43,078 nucleotides of DNA, taken from Bradyrhizobium altum (GTDB lineage Bacteria > Pseudomonadota > Alphaproteobacteria > Rhizobiales > Xanthobacteraceae). The notes under the pieces were generated by a model that saw only the letters and a list, made by a program, of their open reading frames with translations, was not told where the DNA came from and did not search any database. This document shows, in pieces, positions 15,552-26,000 of this stretch (the first letter of the stretch is position 1; each line of letters starts with the position of its first letter). The DNA lies in the NCBI RefSeq assembly GCF_020889705.1, contig NZ_JACMYP010000040.1, forward strand, positions 1-43,078. The letters run 5' to 3'. Made by a program: the position numbers and the translations under genes.

Positions 15552-18044
15552 TCAGGGCTGCCGTCCACGCAAACTCTCGGCTACTGCCGAGAGCACATTG
15601 GCCAGTTGCCTCGCCATCTCCGGTGGCGGCAGCGGAACCTTGAGAGTTTGCGCGCCGGTGTGCGGATCGCGCTCGACCCATGAACGTGCGACAGAGCCGG
15701 AGTCGTTCGCGGCCGCAATGGTGCCAATGAACTGTGCACCGATCTGCAGCAGCAATTGCCATGGATCGGAAGATGCGTCGCCCAACCGCTGTTCGGCTTC
15801 GCCGGCCAGCGCGACCGCCACATCGTCAGCACCGACAACTGGATCTGCATCGACGGCGCCGACTGATTGTCCGCTGGCGGCGCCGTCGACCGCTCCTGCC
15901 TCCTCGGCAGGGGGGATGGCTTCGCCCGCACCCATGGTTCCCGTGACACCTTCCACGTCCTTCAGGAAGCGGTTGAGCCGCGACCCGCCCAGCGAAATCT
16001 CGCCGCTGCCACCGTCGAGAATTCCTTCCGACAACGAACGCTTGAATGCCAACACCGAAAGCATGCCCTCTTCGATCGAGCCTTTCGCAACGAAATTGAT
16101 GACCTGAACCGGCCGCGCCTGGCCGAGCCGATGGACGCGTGCGATGCGTTGTTCGAGCACTGCCGGATTCCATGGCAGGTCCATGTTCACCAGTGTCGAA
16201 GCGTGCTGCAAATTGAGACCCGTGCTGCCGGCATCGGTCGACAGGAACACGCGACAGGCGGGATCGTCGCGAAAGCGCTGAATGAGTTCCGGCCGCTTGT
16301 CCGACGGCACGCCACCATGGAAGCTCACATAGCCGATCCCACGCGCCTCCAGGCGGCGGATAACGATGTCATGGGTCCGCGTCCATTGCGAGAACACCAC
16401 GGCTTTGGTCTCCGGCGTCGCAAACAACTGCTCGAACAGCGCGGCCAGTTCATCGGCCTTGACGCCGTGGTCAGTCTGCTGATCGAGCAGATAGGTGCTG
16501 TTGCAGGACATGCGCATGTTCTGAAGGGCGCAGGTCAGGCGCCGTTGATCCTTGTCCGAGAGAAACCTGGTCTTGCGCCAGCGTTGGACAATCCGGGCCA
16601 CGATGTCCGCATTTTCCTGATGAAAAAGCTTTTGCGGTTCGGTCATTGGAACCAGCACGTTCTGGTCCGTCCGACTGGGCAACTGCTGGAGCACCTCCGG
16701 CTTTCGCCGGCGGATCATGATAGGCGCCAGGGTTTGGCCAATCTTCTTCAGCCCCGTATAGCCAGTGACGCGGCCGGCCTCGTCCTTGACCTGATGTTCG
16801 TGCAAGAGCTTCCAGGTGGGACCCAGCCGGTGCTGATCGACGAATTGCACGATCGAGATCAATTCTTCCAGCTTGTTCTCCAGGGGCGTTCCAGTCAAAA
16901 CGATCGCATACGGACTGTCGATGCGTTTCAAGGCTCTCGCTGCAATTGTGTTCCAATTTTTTACACGCTGAGCTTCGTCGACGATGACCAGTTCAGGCGC
17001 CCAGGCGGCGATCAGGTCTAGATCGCCCTGCAGCTTCTCATAGTTCGTAATCTTGCAGAAGTCGTCGAGCCCATAGTCGTTCTGCCGTCGGGTTCGCCCG
17101 CCACTTATGACGCGCGCCGCGCGCTTGCCTCGCCGCCCGGAAAAACGAGCTATCTCGCTCTGCCATTGGTATTTGAGGGATGTCGGGCAAATCACCAGGA
17201 CTCTCGATACGCCGAAGTGGCGGGCCAGTATTTCTGTCGCGGCGATTGCCTGTATCGTCTTGCCCAATCCCATATCGTCGCCGATCAACGCCCGACCAGC
17301 CCTCACCGCGAACAGCGCGCCCTCGGCCTGATAGGGATAAAGCGCCACCTTCAGGAGTCCTCGCAGCTTGGGGTCGGCGGCACCGCGCGGGAACAATCGC
17401 TCGAGCTTGGAAGCTCGATGATCGGCGTCCTGCCTTCCAGCAACGAAATCGAGGGTATCGTCATAGGCGCGAAACTCGTGACCACTCTCCGACACCGAGG
17501 TCATGAAGCGCTTGAGCTCGCCCAGTCGATCGTCTGCGAGGATTCCATCACGCTTCATATCGAACAAGCGATCGGCAGCCAGCCTCACCGCTGGCGGACA
17601 ATCCGTCCCGGGACGGAAGTGCACGCGGCGCGGGCCTGCATTGCGCAAATAGAGCTCGGAGAAGGCCGGCTGGTAGCCGCGTGCGAACGCTGCTTTTGCG
17701 CCTCGCTTTTTCTCTAATTGGGCGAGGGTGAACTCCAGGTGCTTGCAGGTCCCCAACTCATTCGTTGCGTAGTCGGGGCAAGAGCAGAAATTGCCTCCCG
17801 GCCCCAGGCCACGTACCGCCACGCGGTAACTCGATTTCGAATCGGGATTGGTGACCCGGAACTCGGAGAAGAACGGCTCGCTGCCGAGATTTTCCAGCAC
17901 AAAGGATTGCTCGCGGCCAAACTGGCGGCGTAAACCGCGCTGCCAATCGGCCGGTGATAGATCAACGGGCGCGTGGGTGCGCGCAAGCTTGACTTCTTTG
18001 TTCGGTTTCACGGCGGGCTCGCAACTACGGTACATCGATCTCAT
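15552..18044 (-). CDS. SWIM zinc-finger SNF2-family helicase
   Basis: The 830-residue product has an N-terminal SWIM zinc finger at about 90-105 (FCSCPDYATNELGTCKHLEF, C-x-C-xn-C-x-H). The SNF2 ATPase follows: Walker A GDDMGLGKTIQA, Walker B VIVDEAQRVKN, motif III LTGTPLEN, and a helicase C lobe ending QRIARVHRLGQARPV. The tail is acidic and Ala-rich, then a short conserved end. Such proteins translocate on duplex DNA or displace bound proteins. Several SNF2 proteins belong to defence systems, but no partner nuclease or methylase lies next to this one. It begins just inside the tRNA-Gln att fragment. Confidence 0.85.
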   Translation of the reverse strand: MRSMYRSCEPAVKPNKEVKLARTHAPVDLSPADWQRGLRRQFGREQSFVLENLGSEPFFSEFRVTNPDSKSSYRVAVRGLGPGGNFCSCPDYATNELGTCKHLEFTLAQLEKKRGAKAAFARGYQPAFSELYLRNAGPRRVHFRPGTDCPPAVRLAADRLFDMKRDGILADDRLGELKRFMTSVSESGHEFRAYDDTLDFVAGRQDADHRASKLERLFPRGAADPKLRGLLKVALYPYQAEGALFAVRAGRALIGDDMGLGKTIQAIAATEILARHFGVSRVLVICPTSLKYQWQSEIARFSGRRGKRAARVISGGRTRRQNDYGLDDFCKITNYEKLQGDLDLIAAWAPELVIVDEAQRVKNWNTIAARALKRIDSPYAIVLTGTPLENKLEELISIVQFVDQHRLGPTWKLLHEHQVKDEAGRVTGYTGLKKIGQTLAPIMIRRRKPEVLQQLPSRTDQNVLVPMTEPQKLFHQENADIVARIVQRWRKTRFLSDKDQRRLTCALQNMRMSCNSTYLLDQQTDHGVKADELAALFEQLFATPETKAVVFSQWTRTHDIVIRRLEARGIGYVSFHGGVPSDKRPELIQRFRDDPACRVFLSTDAGSTGLNLQHASTLVNMDLPWNPAVLEQRIARVHRLGQARPVQVINFVAKGSIEEGMLSVLAFKRSLSEGILDGGSGEISLGGSRLNRFLKDVEGVTGTMGAGEAIPPAEEAGAVDGAASGQSVGAVDADPVVGADDVAVALAGEAEQRLGDASSDPWQLLLQIGAQFIGTIAAANDSGSVARSWVERDPHTGAQTLKVPLPPPEMARQLANVLSAVAESLRGRQP

Positions 18045-18194
18045 CGACGCACCTTCGGTTCACGGTTCAACAGGGTCGTCTCGCGAGACGATTTTGACCG
18101 CCGATCCTAGCTCCTGGCCAATCGCGACACACCCCCAGCGAGACCACAATCCACCGCGGATTGAACTCGTCCCCAGAAGCCAAACTTGGGCTTG

Positions 18195-19436
18195 CTACAC
18201 GAGCGCCGCTCTCGGAAAGCCAAGACTCTCTCGAATGCCCGACTGCCAGGCCGCGAGAAGTCTTCCTCCGATCTCACGATGAACCGAATTCTCATTGAAA
18301 TACTTCGTTACCTCCGGCGCCAGCTTCGCCAGAACATCGGCGACTTGCTCTATGATCTTGTTGATCATCTGCACGGAAAGATCACATCGAGTTTGGCCAA
18401 GACGAACCAACGCTTTGCGGTCTGGCCATTTGGTCGAACCATTCAACGTAAGCGCCATGCCGTCCTTCGGCAAATAGGGCACCGTGCTGACGAGATCATA
18501 AATCGGCGCAAGACGTGCGGGGCCAGTGACATCTTCATAGATGACGCCGAAGTTCTTCAGATGTGCGTCACCATTGCGAAGCGCGCAATTGAGGACGAAC
18601 AGCTTGAACAGATCCTCTAGCGCTTTGCGCTGTTCGGCCGGATCAATGAAATCGCGGGCACGCTTGAATAAGCGTGTTTCGTAGCCACCGTTGTATTTCT
18701 CGGTAGTGGGTACACCGTTGAGGACGCAAAAGTCCTCGTAGCCCAGATAAGTGCCATCGAGCCGCAGATCGAAGCGCTTCACAACGATGGCGGTACCGTT
18801 GTCCGAAAGCTGGAAATCCGGAACGGTCAATCCCACGGCCTTTGCGGCCGACAGGCAGAAATGTTCGTTGGCAGCCAGTTCGGGATATTCGTTCGGGTCC
18901 CAGAACTTTACGATGTGCGTAGCGCTGCGGAAGCTCTGGGATTGGCAATCACCCGTACCTTTTCCCGCGTCGTCGACAGCGCGGATCATCACCTTCGGCT
19001 GGATTCCCGAAAGCCCTGAATGGACCGCGAACTTCTCAAGAAGATAAGCGAACAACTCGCCACCGCGCTTTGCGCTGAGGATCTCGTCGATCGATTGGAA
19101 TGGAACGTCCTCATTTAGCTCGACATCAAGATCAGAGTAGCGGATACGCCCAATCTGGGTTCGTCCAACAACCGCCAGCAAATCGAAATCATCAAACGTT
19201 CCGGTCGCCTTGGCAAATCTTCGGACAAGGTACGCCCGGAGCGCCCCCTCCGGGAGATTCATATCGAATACCGGCGCAAGACCATGTTGCGTATTCCAAG
19301 ATGCCGTCCGCACTGGCATCGTGATCGAGACTGCACGTTCGGCTGCCACTTTCGGCTCGTAGACGAAAGCTGTCCCTCGCGGTCCATGGCGGTCCAAATG
19401 TCCAGCGGACTGCTGATCTGTCCAGACGCGGAGCAT
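18195..19436 (-). CDS. hipA: HipA-type serine/threonine kinase toxin
   Basis: The 413-residue product has the HipA N-terminal domain (VFDMNLPEGALRAYLVRRF). The kinase core includes the P-loop-like SGLSGIQPKVMIR, the catalytic loop NGDAHLKNFGVIYED and the metal-binding DLVSTVPYL. The length is normal for the family. HipA toxins phosphorylate targets such as glutamyl-tRNA synthetase and slow growth. The start overlaps the hipB stop by one base (TAATG), showing translational coupling. The key Asp and Asn of the catalytic loop are present, so the kinase should be active when not bound by HipB. Confidence 0.9.
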   Translation of the reverse strand: MLRVWTDQQSAGHLDRHGPRGTAFVYEPKVAAERAVSITMPVRTASWNTQHGLAPVFDMNLPEGALRAYLVRRFAKATGTFDDFDLLAVVGRTQIGRIRYSDLDVELNEDVPFQSIDEILSAKRGGELFAYLLEKFAVHSGLSGIQPKVMIRAVDDAGKGTGDCQSQSFRSATHIVKFWDPNEYPELAANEHFCLSAAKAVGLTVPDFQLSDNGTAIVVKRFDLRLDGTYLGYEDFCVLNGVPTTEKYNGGYETRLFKRARDFIDPAEQRKALEDLFKLFVLNCALRNGDAHLKNFGVIYEDVTGPARLAPIYDLVSTVPYLPKDGMALTLNGSTKWPDRKALVRLGQTRCDLSVQMINKIIEQVADVLAKLAPEVTKYFNENSVHREIGGRLLAAWQSGIRESLGFPRAALV

Positions 19437-19687
19437 TAGCGAGCCTCCTCCGCTACCAGATCCTCGAGTGTCGGGCGACCGCGATTAAGCTGCGTCAACC
19501 TCAGGTCGAGATCTAACGCATTCAAGATACGAAGCAGATGTTTGATGCCCATTTCCGCAAGGCGCACATTCTCAAGCGCCTCCAGGCGTGCGCGGCTGAT
19601 ACCCGCAGCTTGTGCCAGCTTGGTCTGCGACCATCCCTTGGATTTACGGGCCGCCTTAACACGTTCGCCCAGTTCGATAAGGTCCAT
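19436..19687 (-). CDS. hipB: HipB-type antitoxin, Xre helix-turn-helix
   Basis: The 83-residue product has an Xre-type helix-turn-helix at about 6-60 (GERVKAARKSKGWSQTKLAQ, then AGISRARLEALE). The C-terminal extension (RGRPTLEDLVAEEAR) is the flexible antitoxin tail. It lies directly upstream of hipA in one operon. HipB binds HipA and represses the operon through palindromes in its promoter. The palindrome just upstream (19698-19734) fits that role. Confidence 0.88.
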   Translation of the reverse strand: MDLIELGERVKAARKSKGWSQTKLAQAAGISRARLEALENVRLAEMGIKHLLRILNALDLDLRLTQLNRGRPTLEDLVAEEAR

Positions 19688-19697
19688 GCTTGCAGCC

Positions 19698-19734
19698 TAT
19701 AATAGTCAATTCGTGACCAAATTTGCCTATTATA
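19698..19734. promoter_or_regulatory. Palindromic operator candidate of hipBA
   Basis: Inverted arms TATAATAG (19698-19705) and CTATTATA (19727-19734) are separated by 21 bp, starting 10 bp upstream of the hipB start. The AT-rich arms also resemble -10 boxes in both orientations, so promoter and operator probably overlap. Paired palindromes at this place are typical of HipB binding. The DNA contact itself is inferred. Confidence 0.55.
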
Positions 19735-20201
19735 ATTGTCGGTTTGGCCGGGCGCATGCCTCATATGGAAGTTCGTTTATCAAAGATTGGCTCAAACGCC
19801 TCTTTAAGTAGGCAAACCCTGGGGTTGGGAAGATATTGGTCGCGGAAGACATTGACTAAATAGAACAAATAAGGAACATTTTCAATGCCTACCAACCGAT
19901 GTCGCCCGCGACGGACGCTTTCGAAATTCCGTGCTGCTCTCACAGCGGCGACCGTTGTCGTCCGACGAGCGGCGCCGCATGGCGACCGGCGCGATGCCGA
20001 CGAAGGATTTCACCCTCGCCGCTCGTGCGCGAAGAGATCAGCGAGCGACACCGACGAAGGACGACCAATGGCTATCTGGGGTTCTGTAAACCGGGTGTAT
20101 TCCGAGGGCCGAGATAGCACTGCACGCTGCAGCGGGTGGGAAAATAGACTAGCCTATCGCGCAAGTTGCGGATCTCCGTCGGAATATCGAGAAGATTGCC
20201 C
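19735..20201 (+). other. Region between hipBA and the Wadjet operon
   Basis: About 470 bp. It should contain the jetA promoter. A protein-like plus-strand frame at about 19945-20090 (SSDERRRMATGAMPTKDFT) ends at a stop and has no start, suggesting a gene tail left by insertion. I recognise no RNA or repeat. Confidence 0.3.
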
Positions 20202-21722
20202 ATGCAAGCAGTAAGCGATTCGGCCGAACTTTTCAGGCACGTCAGCGCCGAAAAGGCCTACCTTTATCGCTGCATCATGGACGTTTTCGCCGCAGCCAAG
20301 CGGCAGTACCGGCTGCAGCTAAGACCGGACGAAGTGCTTGCCGAAGCTCGATGGCCAGCCAAGCTCCCTGAGATTGAAGAAGTCAATGCCGCGCTGACCC
20401 AGCTCACCGCTTGGGGCAATCTGGAGTCGCATCCTGACACTGCGCGGGTGTCCAGTCTCAGTGATTTCTACCGTGCTCGCTATCTCTATCGGCTCTCGCA
20501 GGGCGGTGAAGCCGTAGAATCGGCACTGGCGCTTTTCGTGCAGACCCTGGAGCGCCGCGCCGAACTGCAAAGCGTAGCCCTCGAAGACATCGCAAGCCGG
20601 CTCGAAGCCCTGCGGGCGCTGGCTGCCGAGACCGAGCCGGATGCGGCCAAGGTCCATGAAACGCTTCGGGATCTCGTCCGCGTTTTCGAAGGCCTTGCCG
20701 AGAATGCACAGGCGTTCATGGCCGGCGTTGCACGCAGCATTGAGCTGCAGCAGGCCCAAGCCGGTGCAGTGCTGAACTACAAGCGACAACTCATCGATTA
20801 TCTGGAGCGCTTCATCGGCGATCTGGTGCGTCGGTCCGACACTATCGCCGGCTTGATCGATGCTCTGGAGCCCAGGATCGATGCGATGCTGCAACAGGTC
20901 GCCGCGCGCGAAGGGCGCGACGCCGCTCCGGGCGAAATCCAGGATCAGATCGACGCGCAAACCCGTTACCGGGGCGCATGGCGCGAGCGCTGGAGGGGGC
21001 TGCGTGGCTGGTTCTTCCGCTCCAGCCACGAACCATCGCAAGCCGAGCTGTTGCGAGCGCGGGCACGATCGGCCATTCCGCAGCTTCTGGCGGCCATCGC
21101 TGCACTCAATGAACGGCGGAGCGGCCGCAGCGATCGCTCAGCCGACTTCCGCGTTCTGGCCGGCTGGTTTGCCGCCTGCGCCGACGACAACGAGGCCCAT
21201 CGGCTTGCCCGCGCCGCCTTTGCGCTAAATCCCGCGCGGCATTTCTCGCTCGACATCGATGCGGGGCTTGACCTGCCGGCCACCACCCGCTGGGCCGATG
21301 CCCCGCCCTTGGTGATTCACCCCCGCTTGCGTGAATACGGCGAAGCCGCTCCAAGAGGGCCTCTGCCGCGCGTACGGGACCGTACGGAGGCCCGCGCGCG
21401 CCTGGCGCGCGAACTCGCACAAGAATCTCAGCAGGTCGAGGCAGCTCGCAAGCGCCTGGCGACCGGGCTGCCCACACATCTTTCCAGCCTGGGCGAGCTC
21501 GACGCACACGCCTTCAGCCTGTTCTTGGGATTGCTTGGCGAAGCTCTGTCCGAGCAAGCTGGTCCAGAATCCGTAGCAGAACGGCCGACAGGTGACGGTC
21601 TGTTGCACATTCATCTGAAGCCGCTTCCTCCGGACAGTTATGCCGAAATCAATACGCCGCGGGGCACGTTCGGCGGGCGCGACCACGTGATCACAATCAC
21701 ATCGACACAAGACGCGCAATGA
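20202..21722 (+). CDS. jetA: Wadjet type III JetA (DUF2397/TIGR02677), kleisin-like subunit
   Basis: The 506-residue product from ATG 20202 matches the DUF2397/TIGR02677 family: FRHVSAEKAYLYRCIMDVF at the start, then LSDFYRARYLYRLSQGGEA and long helices with YKRQLIDYLERFIGDLVRR. In Wadjet complexes this subunit bridges the SMC heads as a kleisin. It is the first of four genes joined by 4-bp ATGA overlaps. I chose ATG 20202 because the family's conserved N-terminus begins here; a frame from 20166 adds a non-conserved 12 residues. Function as an anti-plasmid system is known for homologues, not tested here. Confidence 0.85.
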   Translation: MQAVSDSAELFRHVSAEKAYLYRCIMDVFAAAKRQYRLQLRPDEVLAEARWPAKLPEIEEVNAALTQLTAWGNLESHPDTARVSSLSDFYRARYLYRLSQGGEAVESALALFVQTLERRAELQSVALEDIASRLEALRALAAETEPDAAKVHETLRDLVRVFEGLAENAQAFMAGVARSIELQQAQAGAVLNYKRQLIDYLERFIGDLVRRSDTIAGLIDALEPRIDAMLQQVAAREGRDAAPGEIQDQIDAQTRYRGAWRERWRGLRGWFFRSSHEPSQAELLRARARSAIPQLLAAIAALNERRSGRSDRSADFRVLAGWFAACADDNEAHRLARAAFALNPARHFSLDIDAGLDLPATTRWADAPPLVIHPRLREYGEAAPRGPLPRVRDRTEARARLARELAQESQQVEAARKRLATGLPTHLSSLGELDAHAFSLFLGLLGEALSEQAGPESVAERPTGDGLLHIHLKPLPPDSYAEINTPRGTFGGRDHVITITSTQDAQ

Positions 21723-23011
21723 AGACAAGTCGTCAGAGACCCAGGGACAGCCGCAGCATCGGCCAGCAGCAGCGCCAGTTCCAGCGCGAAGAATTTCGTA
21801 GCGCCCTTCGCGCCTTGTTGATGACGCCGTTGATGAGCCCGATGCATGAAGACTTCATTGCAGTGCGCCGCCAGGCAAACGCCCTGCAAGAGTGGTTTAC
21901 CCGCGAAACCGGATGGCCGTTACAGATCGGACGGGAGGGCGCGCGCCTTTACAAGCGGCCCGCCGATCTCAACAACTCCACCCGGGGCCTGCCCGACTAT
22001 GATCGCCGCAAGTATGTGCTGCTCTGCCTTGCCTGCGCGGTGCTCGAACGCGCCGACCCCCAAGTCACCCTTCGCATTCTGGGAGAAAGATTACTCGGTT
22101 TTTCCGCCGAACCGGGACTGACGTCACTCGGTTTCACCTTCACGCTCGGCTCCCATCACGAGCGACGCGAACTGGTGGCGGTGTGCCGTACCTTGTTGAG
22201 CCTGGGCGTGCTGCAACGTGTTGCCGGTGACGAAGATGCTTTCGTGCAGGGTGGAGGCGATCAGGCGGATGCGCTCTACGATGTGCATCGGCCGGCGCTC
22301 GCCGGCCTACTGGCGGCCGTGCGGGGCCCGTCGACCTGGCCCGCAGAAGAGGCGCCCAACACACTGGACCAGCGGTTGCACACTCTGCTCGATGAGCACG
22401 TCGCGGACAGCGACGAGGGTCAGCGCACGGCGTTGAGACACCGGATCGCGCGTCGCCTCCTCGACGATCCGGCGGTTTACCTTGAAGACTTGAACCCGGA
22501 CGCCCGTTCCTATTTCATAAACCAACGCGGGGCGATGGCCGCCCGTCTGTGCGACGCGACAGGTTTGGTCGCAGAGCAGCGAGCCGAGGGGCTGGCCCTT
22601 GTCGATGAAACAGGCACGCTAACGGATGTCGCAATGCCTGCCGAAGGCACCGATGCGCATGTGACATTGCTGGCTGCAGAATATCTCGCCACGGACTACC
22701 GGCAGCAAACCGATACCGCTGGTCGAAGGCAGCCCTTCGTCAAGCGCGAGCACGATATCGTCGACTTCCTGCGTGACGCCAAGAGCCGATATGGCCGCTA
22801 TTGGCGGAAATCGGCACGCGAACCAGGCGCCGAACGTGAGCTCGCGAAGATTGCCATAGGGCGTCTTGAGAAGCTCCAGCTAATTGTCAGGAGCGCAGAC
22901 TCCATCCTGCCGCTTCCGGCGCTCGCGCGTTTCGCGCTCGGCGAGGCCGAAATCCGCCAGGAAACACCGGACATGCCAATCCCCGTCTCCGATGATCTCT
23001 TTTCCAGATGA
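21719..23011 (+). CDS. jetB: Wadjet type III JetB (DUF2398/TIGR02678), KITE-like subunit
   Basis: The 430-residue product has DUF2398/TIGR02678 features: a basic, Gln-rich N-terminus, EDFIAVRRQANALQEWFTRE, and DYDRRKYVLLCLACAVLER, followed by winged-helix segments. It is expected to dimerise and bind the kleisin JetA near the SMC heads. It overlaps jetA at ATGA (21719-21722) and jetC at ATGA (23008-23011), so all subunits are translationally coupled. The frame is intact. Confidence 0.85.
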   Translation: MKTSRQRPRDSRSIGQQQRQFQREEFRSALRALLMTPLMSPMHEDFIAVRRQANALQEWFTRETGWPLQIGREGARLYKRPADLNNSTRGLPDYDRRKYVLLCLACAVLERADPQVTLRILGERLLGFSAEPGLTSLGFTFTLGSHHERRELVAVCRTLLSLGVLQRVAGDEDAFVQGGGDQADALYDVHRPALAGLLAAVRGPSTWPAEEAPNTLDQRLHTLLDEHVADSDEGQRTALRHRIARRLLDDPAVYLEDLNPDARSYFINQRGAMAARLCDATGLVAEQRAEGLALVDETGTLTDVAMPAEGTDAHVTLLAAEYLATDYRQQTDTAGRRQPFVKREHDIVDFLRDAKSRYGRYWRKSAREPGAERELAKIAIGRLEKLQLIVRSADSILPLPALARFALGEAEIRQETPDMPIPVSDDLFSR

Positions 23012-26000
23012 AGACGATGTCGGCCTTGCTTTCGCCACCGCACGAGAGGCCGAATCTACCAGTTCCAGCGCAACCGCGCTGGCAACCCTTACGGCTCGGT
23101 GTCGTGGAGCTGTTTCATTACGACAGTGAAGAATTCTGGTTCCGCGACGGCCATCTGCTCTTGCGCGGCAATAACGGCACCGGCAAGTCGAAGGTGCTGT
23201 CGTTGACCCTGCCCTTCCTGCTCGACGCGCAGGTCAAGCCATCGCGCATCGAACCCGACGGGGACAGCGGCAAGAGAATGGCCTGGAATCTCCTGATGAA
23301 CAGCCACGATCGTCGCAATGGCTATGCGTGGATCGAATTCGGCCGCCTCGCCGACGACGGTACGCCGCGATATCTGTCGCTCGGGGTCGGACTTTCCGCG
23401 GTCGCCGCCCGTCCGCAGGTGGAAAGCTGGTTCTTCCTGATCGAGGAAGCAGAGCAGGCGCCGCGCATCAATCAGGACCTCTGGTTGATGAGCGACCAGC
23501 GCGTCGTATTGACCAGGGAACGCCTTCGCGACGCTCTCCATAGCCATGGCCAGGTCTTCGACACCGCGACCAGCTATCGTCGCGCGGTCGACGAACGTCT
23601 GTTTCACCTCGGCGCCAAGCGTTACGATGCATTGATGGACACCCTTATCCAGTTGCGGCAGCCGCAACTTTCCAGGAAGCCGGATGAAACTGCGCTCTCG
23701 AACGCACTGACGGAGGCCTTGCCGCCACTTGCGCCGGAGTTGCTCGGCGATGTGGCCGAAGCGCTCGGCCAACTCGAGGAGGACCGCCGTCAGCTTGAAG
23801 AATACCAGGCATTGACCAAGGCCGTTGTGCAATTCGACCAACGCTATCGCATTTACGCCGGAACGCAGAGCCGCCGGCAAGCGCGCGCGCTGCGTCAGGC
23901 CCAGACTGAATTCGACAGCGCCAGCCGAGCGCGCAGCGAGGCTCAAGTCCGGCTTGAGAACGCAAGCAGCGATGAGGCGAAAGCCCAGACCGCACATCAT
24001 GAGACGGAGGTCGCCCTGGCCAGCGAACGCGCCCGCCTCGAAACGCTACGTAGCAGCCCGACGATGGAAGATGCCAACCGCCTCGAATTGGCCGTGAAGG
24101 AAGCCGAGGTGCGTGGACGCGCAGCGCAGGGAGCAGCTTCAACCCTCGAGGAGTCAACCAAACGATCGGAGCGCAGCGCGAAGGATACGGAACTCGCCAA
24201 TCAACGCGCGCTCGCGGCCGAACACAGGATGACTGGATTGCGTCATGACGGCATGACCCATGCCGAGGCGGCGGGTATCGCCAGCCTCCATGCGGAGAAC
24301 CCGCTGTCAACGCTCACGACCAATGCACTGGTCGAGCTGACGCAAAAGACGTTCGACGGTGCATCGACCGCGCTGCAAGAATTGGTCACCAGACGACGCG
24401 AACAGATCGCGCTGCTCCGCCAGCGCCACGCCGACATGGCGTCCATCGAGACCGAGCACGCACAGCGCCTGCGTACACGTAATGATAGACAGGATGCGGT
24501 CGAAACCGCAGTGCACCGACGTGAGCTGGCCGATGCCGACGTTGAACGCAAGGGCATCGATCTCATCGAGACCTGGGAGCGATACTTCGCTAGCGTGAAA
24601 CAACTGCAAGTTGGTTCCGACGATTGTCTTGCGGCGTTGGCGGCCTTGGGCGACTGGGTCGCGGCCCTGGATGGAGATAACCCGGCGCGCCTTTTGCTGC
24701 AGGCAGCCCAGTTGCAAACCAATTGGCGGCTTGCACAACGTCGCGCCACACTCGACGGCAAACGCCAGGTGCTGGAGGCTGAGCGCGAGACCCTCGGAGA
24801 CGAGCGTAGCTGTCTCGAAGCCGGTATCGACACGATGCCCCCCGCACCTTACACGCGAAGCTCCGATGCGAGGGCTGCCCGTACCGGCGCGCCACTCTGG
24901 CAATTGGTGGACTTTCGTGACGCGGTAACCAGTCCGCAGCGGGCCGGCCTCGAAGCTGCGCTGGAAGCTGCCGGCCTTCTGGATGCATGGGTTTCGCCCG
25001 ATGGCCGGCTGCAAACCAGAGATGGCGGCTCCATGCTGCACGATACGCAGGTCTTGGAGCGAGGACCGCATCCGACGTCACTTGCCAATTGGCTGCAGGC
25101 GGCCCTGCCGGACCACAGCACCGTATCAGTTGATGTCATCGAGCGGGTGCTGGCAACGATCGCCTGCAGCGACGACGATCTTGTCGATAGTGAAGCGTGG
25201 GTGGCTCCGGACGGCCGATTCCGCCTTGGCAGTCTGGCAGGTGCCTGGGACAAACCTGCGGCGGTCTACATCGGATACGCTGCTCGCGCAGCGGCCCGTG
25301 AGCGACGGCTGGCCGAAATTGCCGAGAGACTAGTGTCAGTCGGCCATGAACTCGCGGCCCTGCAGGCGGAGACCGAGCAACTCACCAACGATCAGCACGA
25401 GACAGACGCTGAATGGCGCCTGGCTCCGGCCGATGATGTCCTTCGAGAAGCCCACATCGCCGGCGTCGCTGCCGCCCGCGAGGCACAACTTGCCCGCGAC
25501 CGGTTGGGCGAGGCAGACGCTCAATACCGGGAGGCGGAAGAAAATCTGCGGAGAGCGCGTGAACGGCTTGCCGCTGACGCTAGCGATTTGCGTTTGCCAA
25601 TATCACCTGCCGCCCTGCCTGCGATCGAAGCGGCGCTGAACAACTATCAGGACGCGCAGATCCGGCTCACGCAAACCATCCATGAGCTGCGCCTGGCGCT
25701 CGCAGACCTACATAGGCAACGCGCCCGCGAAGCTGAACTGCTTGACGACGTGAAGAGGCATCAAGAGCAACGCGATACGGCTCGGATCGAGGCGGAAGAA
25801 GCATCATCGCGGCTTGTTGTATTGCGCGAAGCGGTAGGTGCAAGAGTCGAGGAACTGCAGCAGATGCTCAGCGAGGCGCGTGCCGGCGTCGACGGGTACG
25901 AGACCGAATGGAAGAAGGCAGGGACGGCCTTGCAAAAGGCCGGCGAAGCCCGTGCCGTCGCCCACGAGCAGTCCGCGACCGCTAATGTGGCGTTTGAGCG

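Noticed and set aside
15867..17021. A 384-codon plus-strand frame opposite the SNF2 helicase
   Set aside because: It is antisense to a gene with complete helicase motifs, has no recognisable domain and no ribosome-binding site. It is a high-GC shadow.
23089..24000. A 303-codon minus-strand frame opposite jetC
   Set aside because: It is antisense to the Walker A region of a clear SMC-like gene and shows no protein family pattern.
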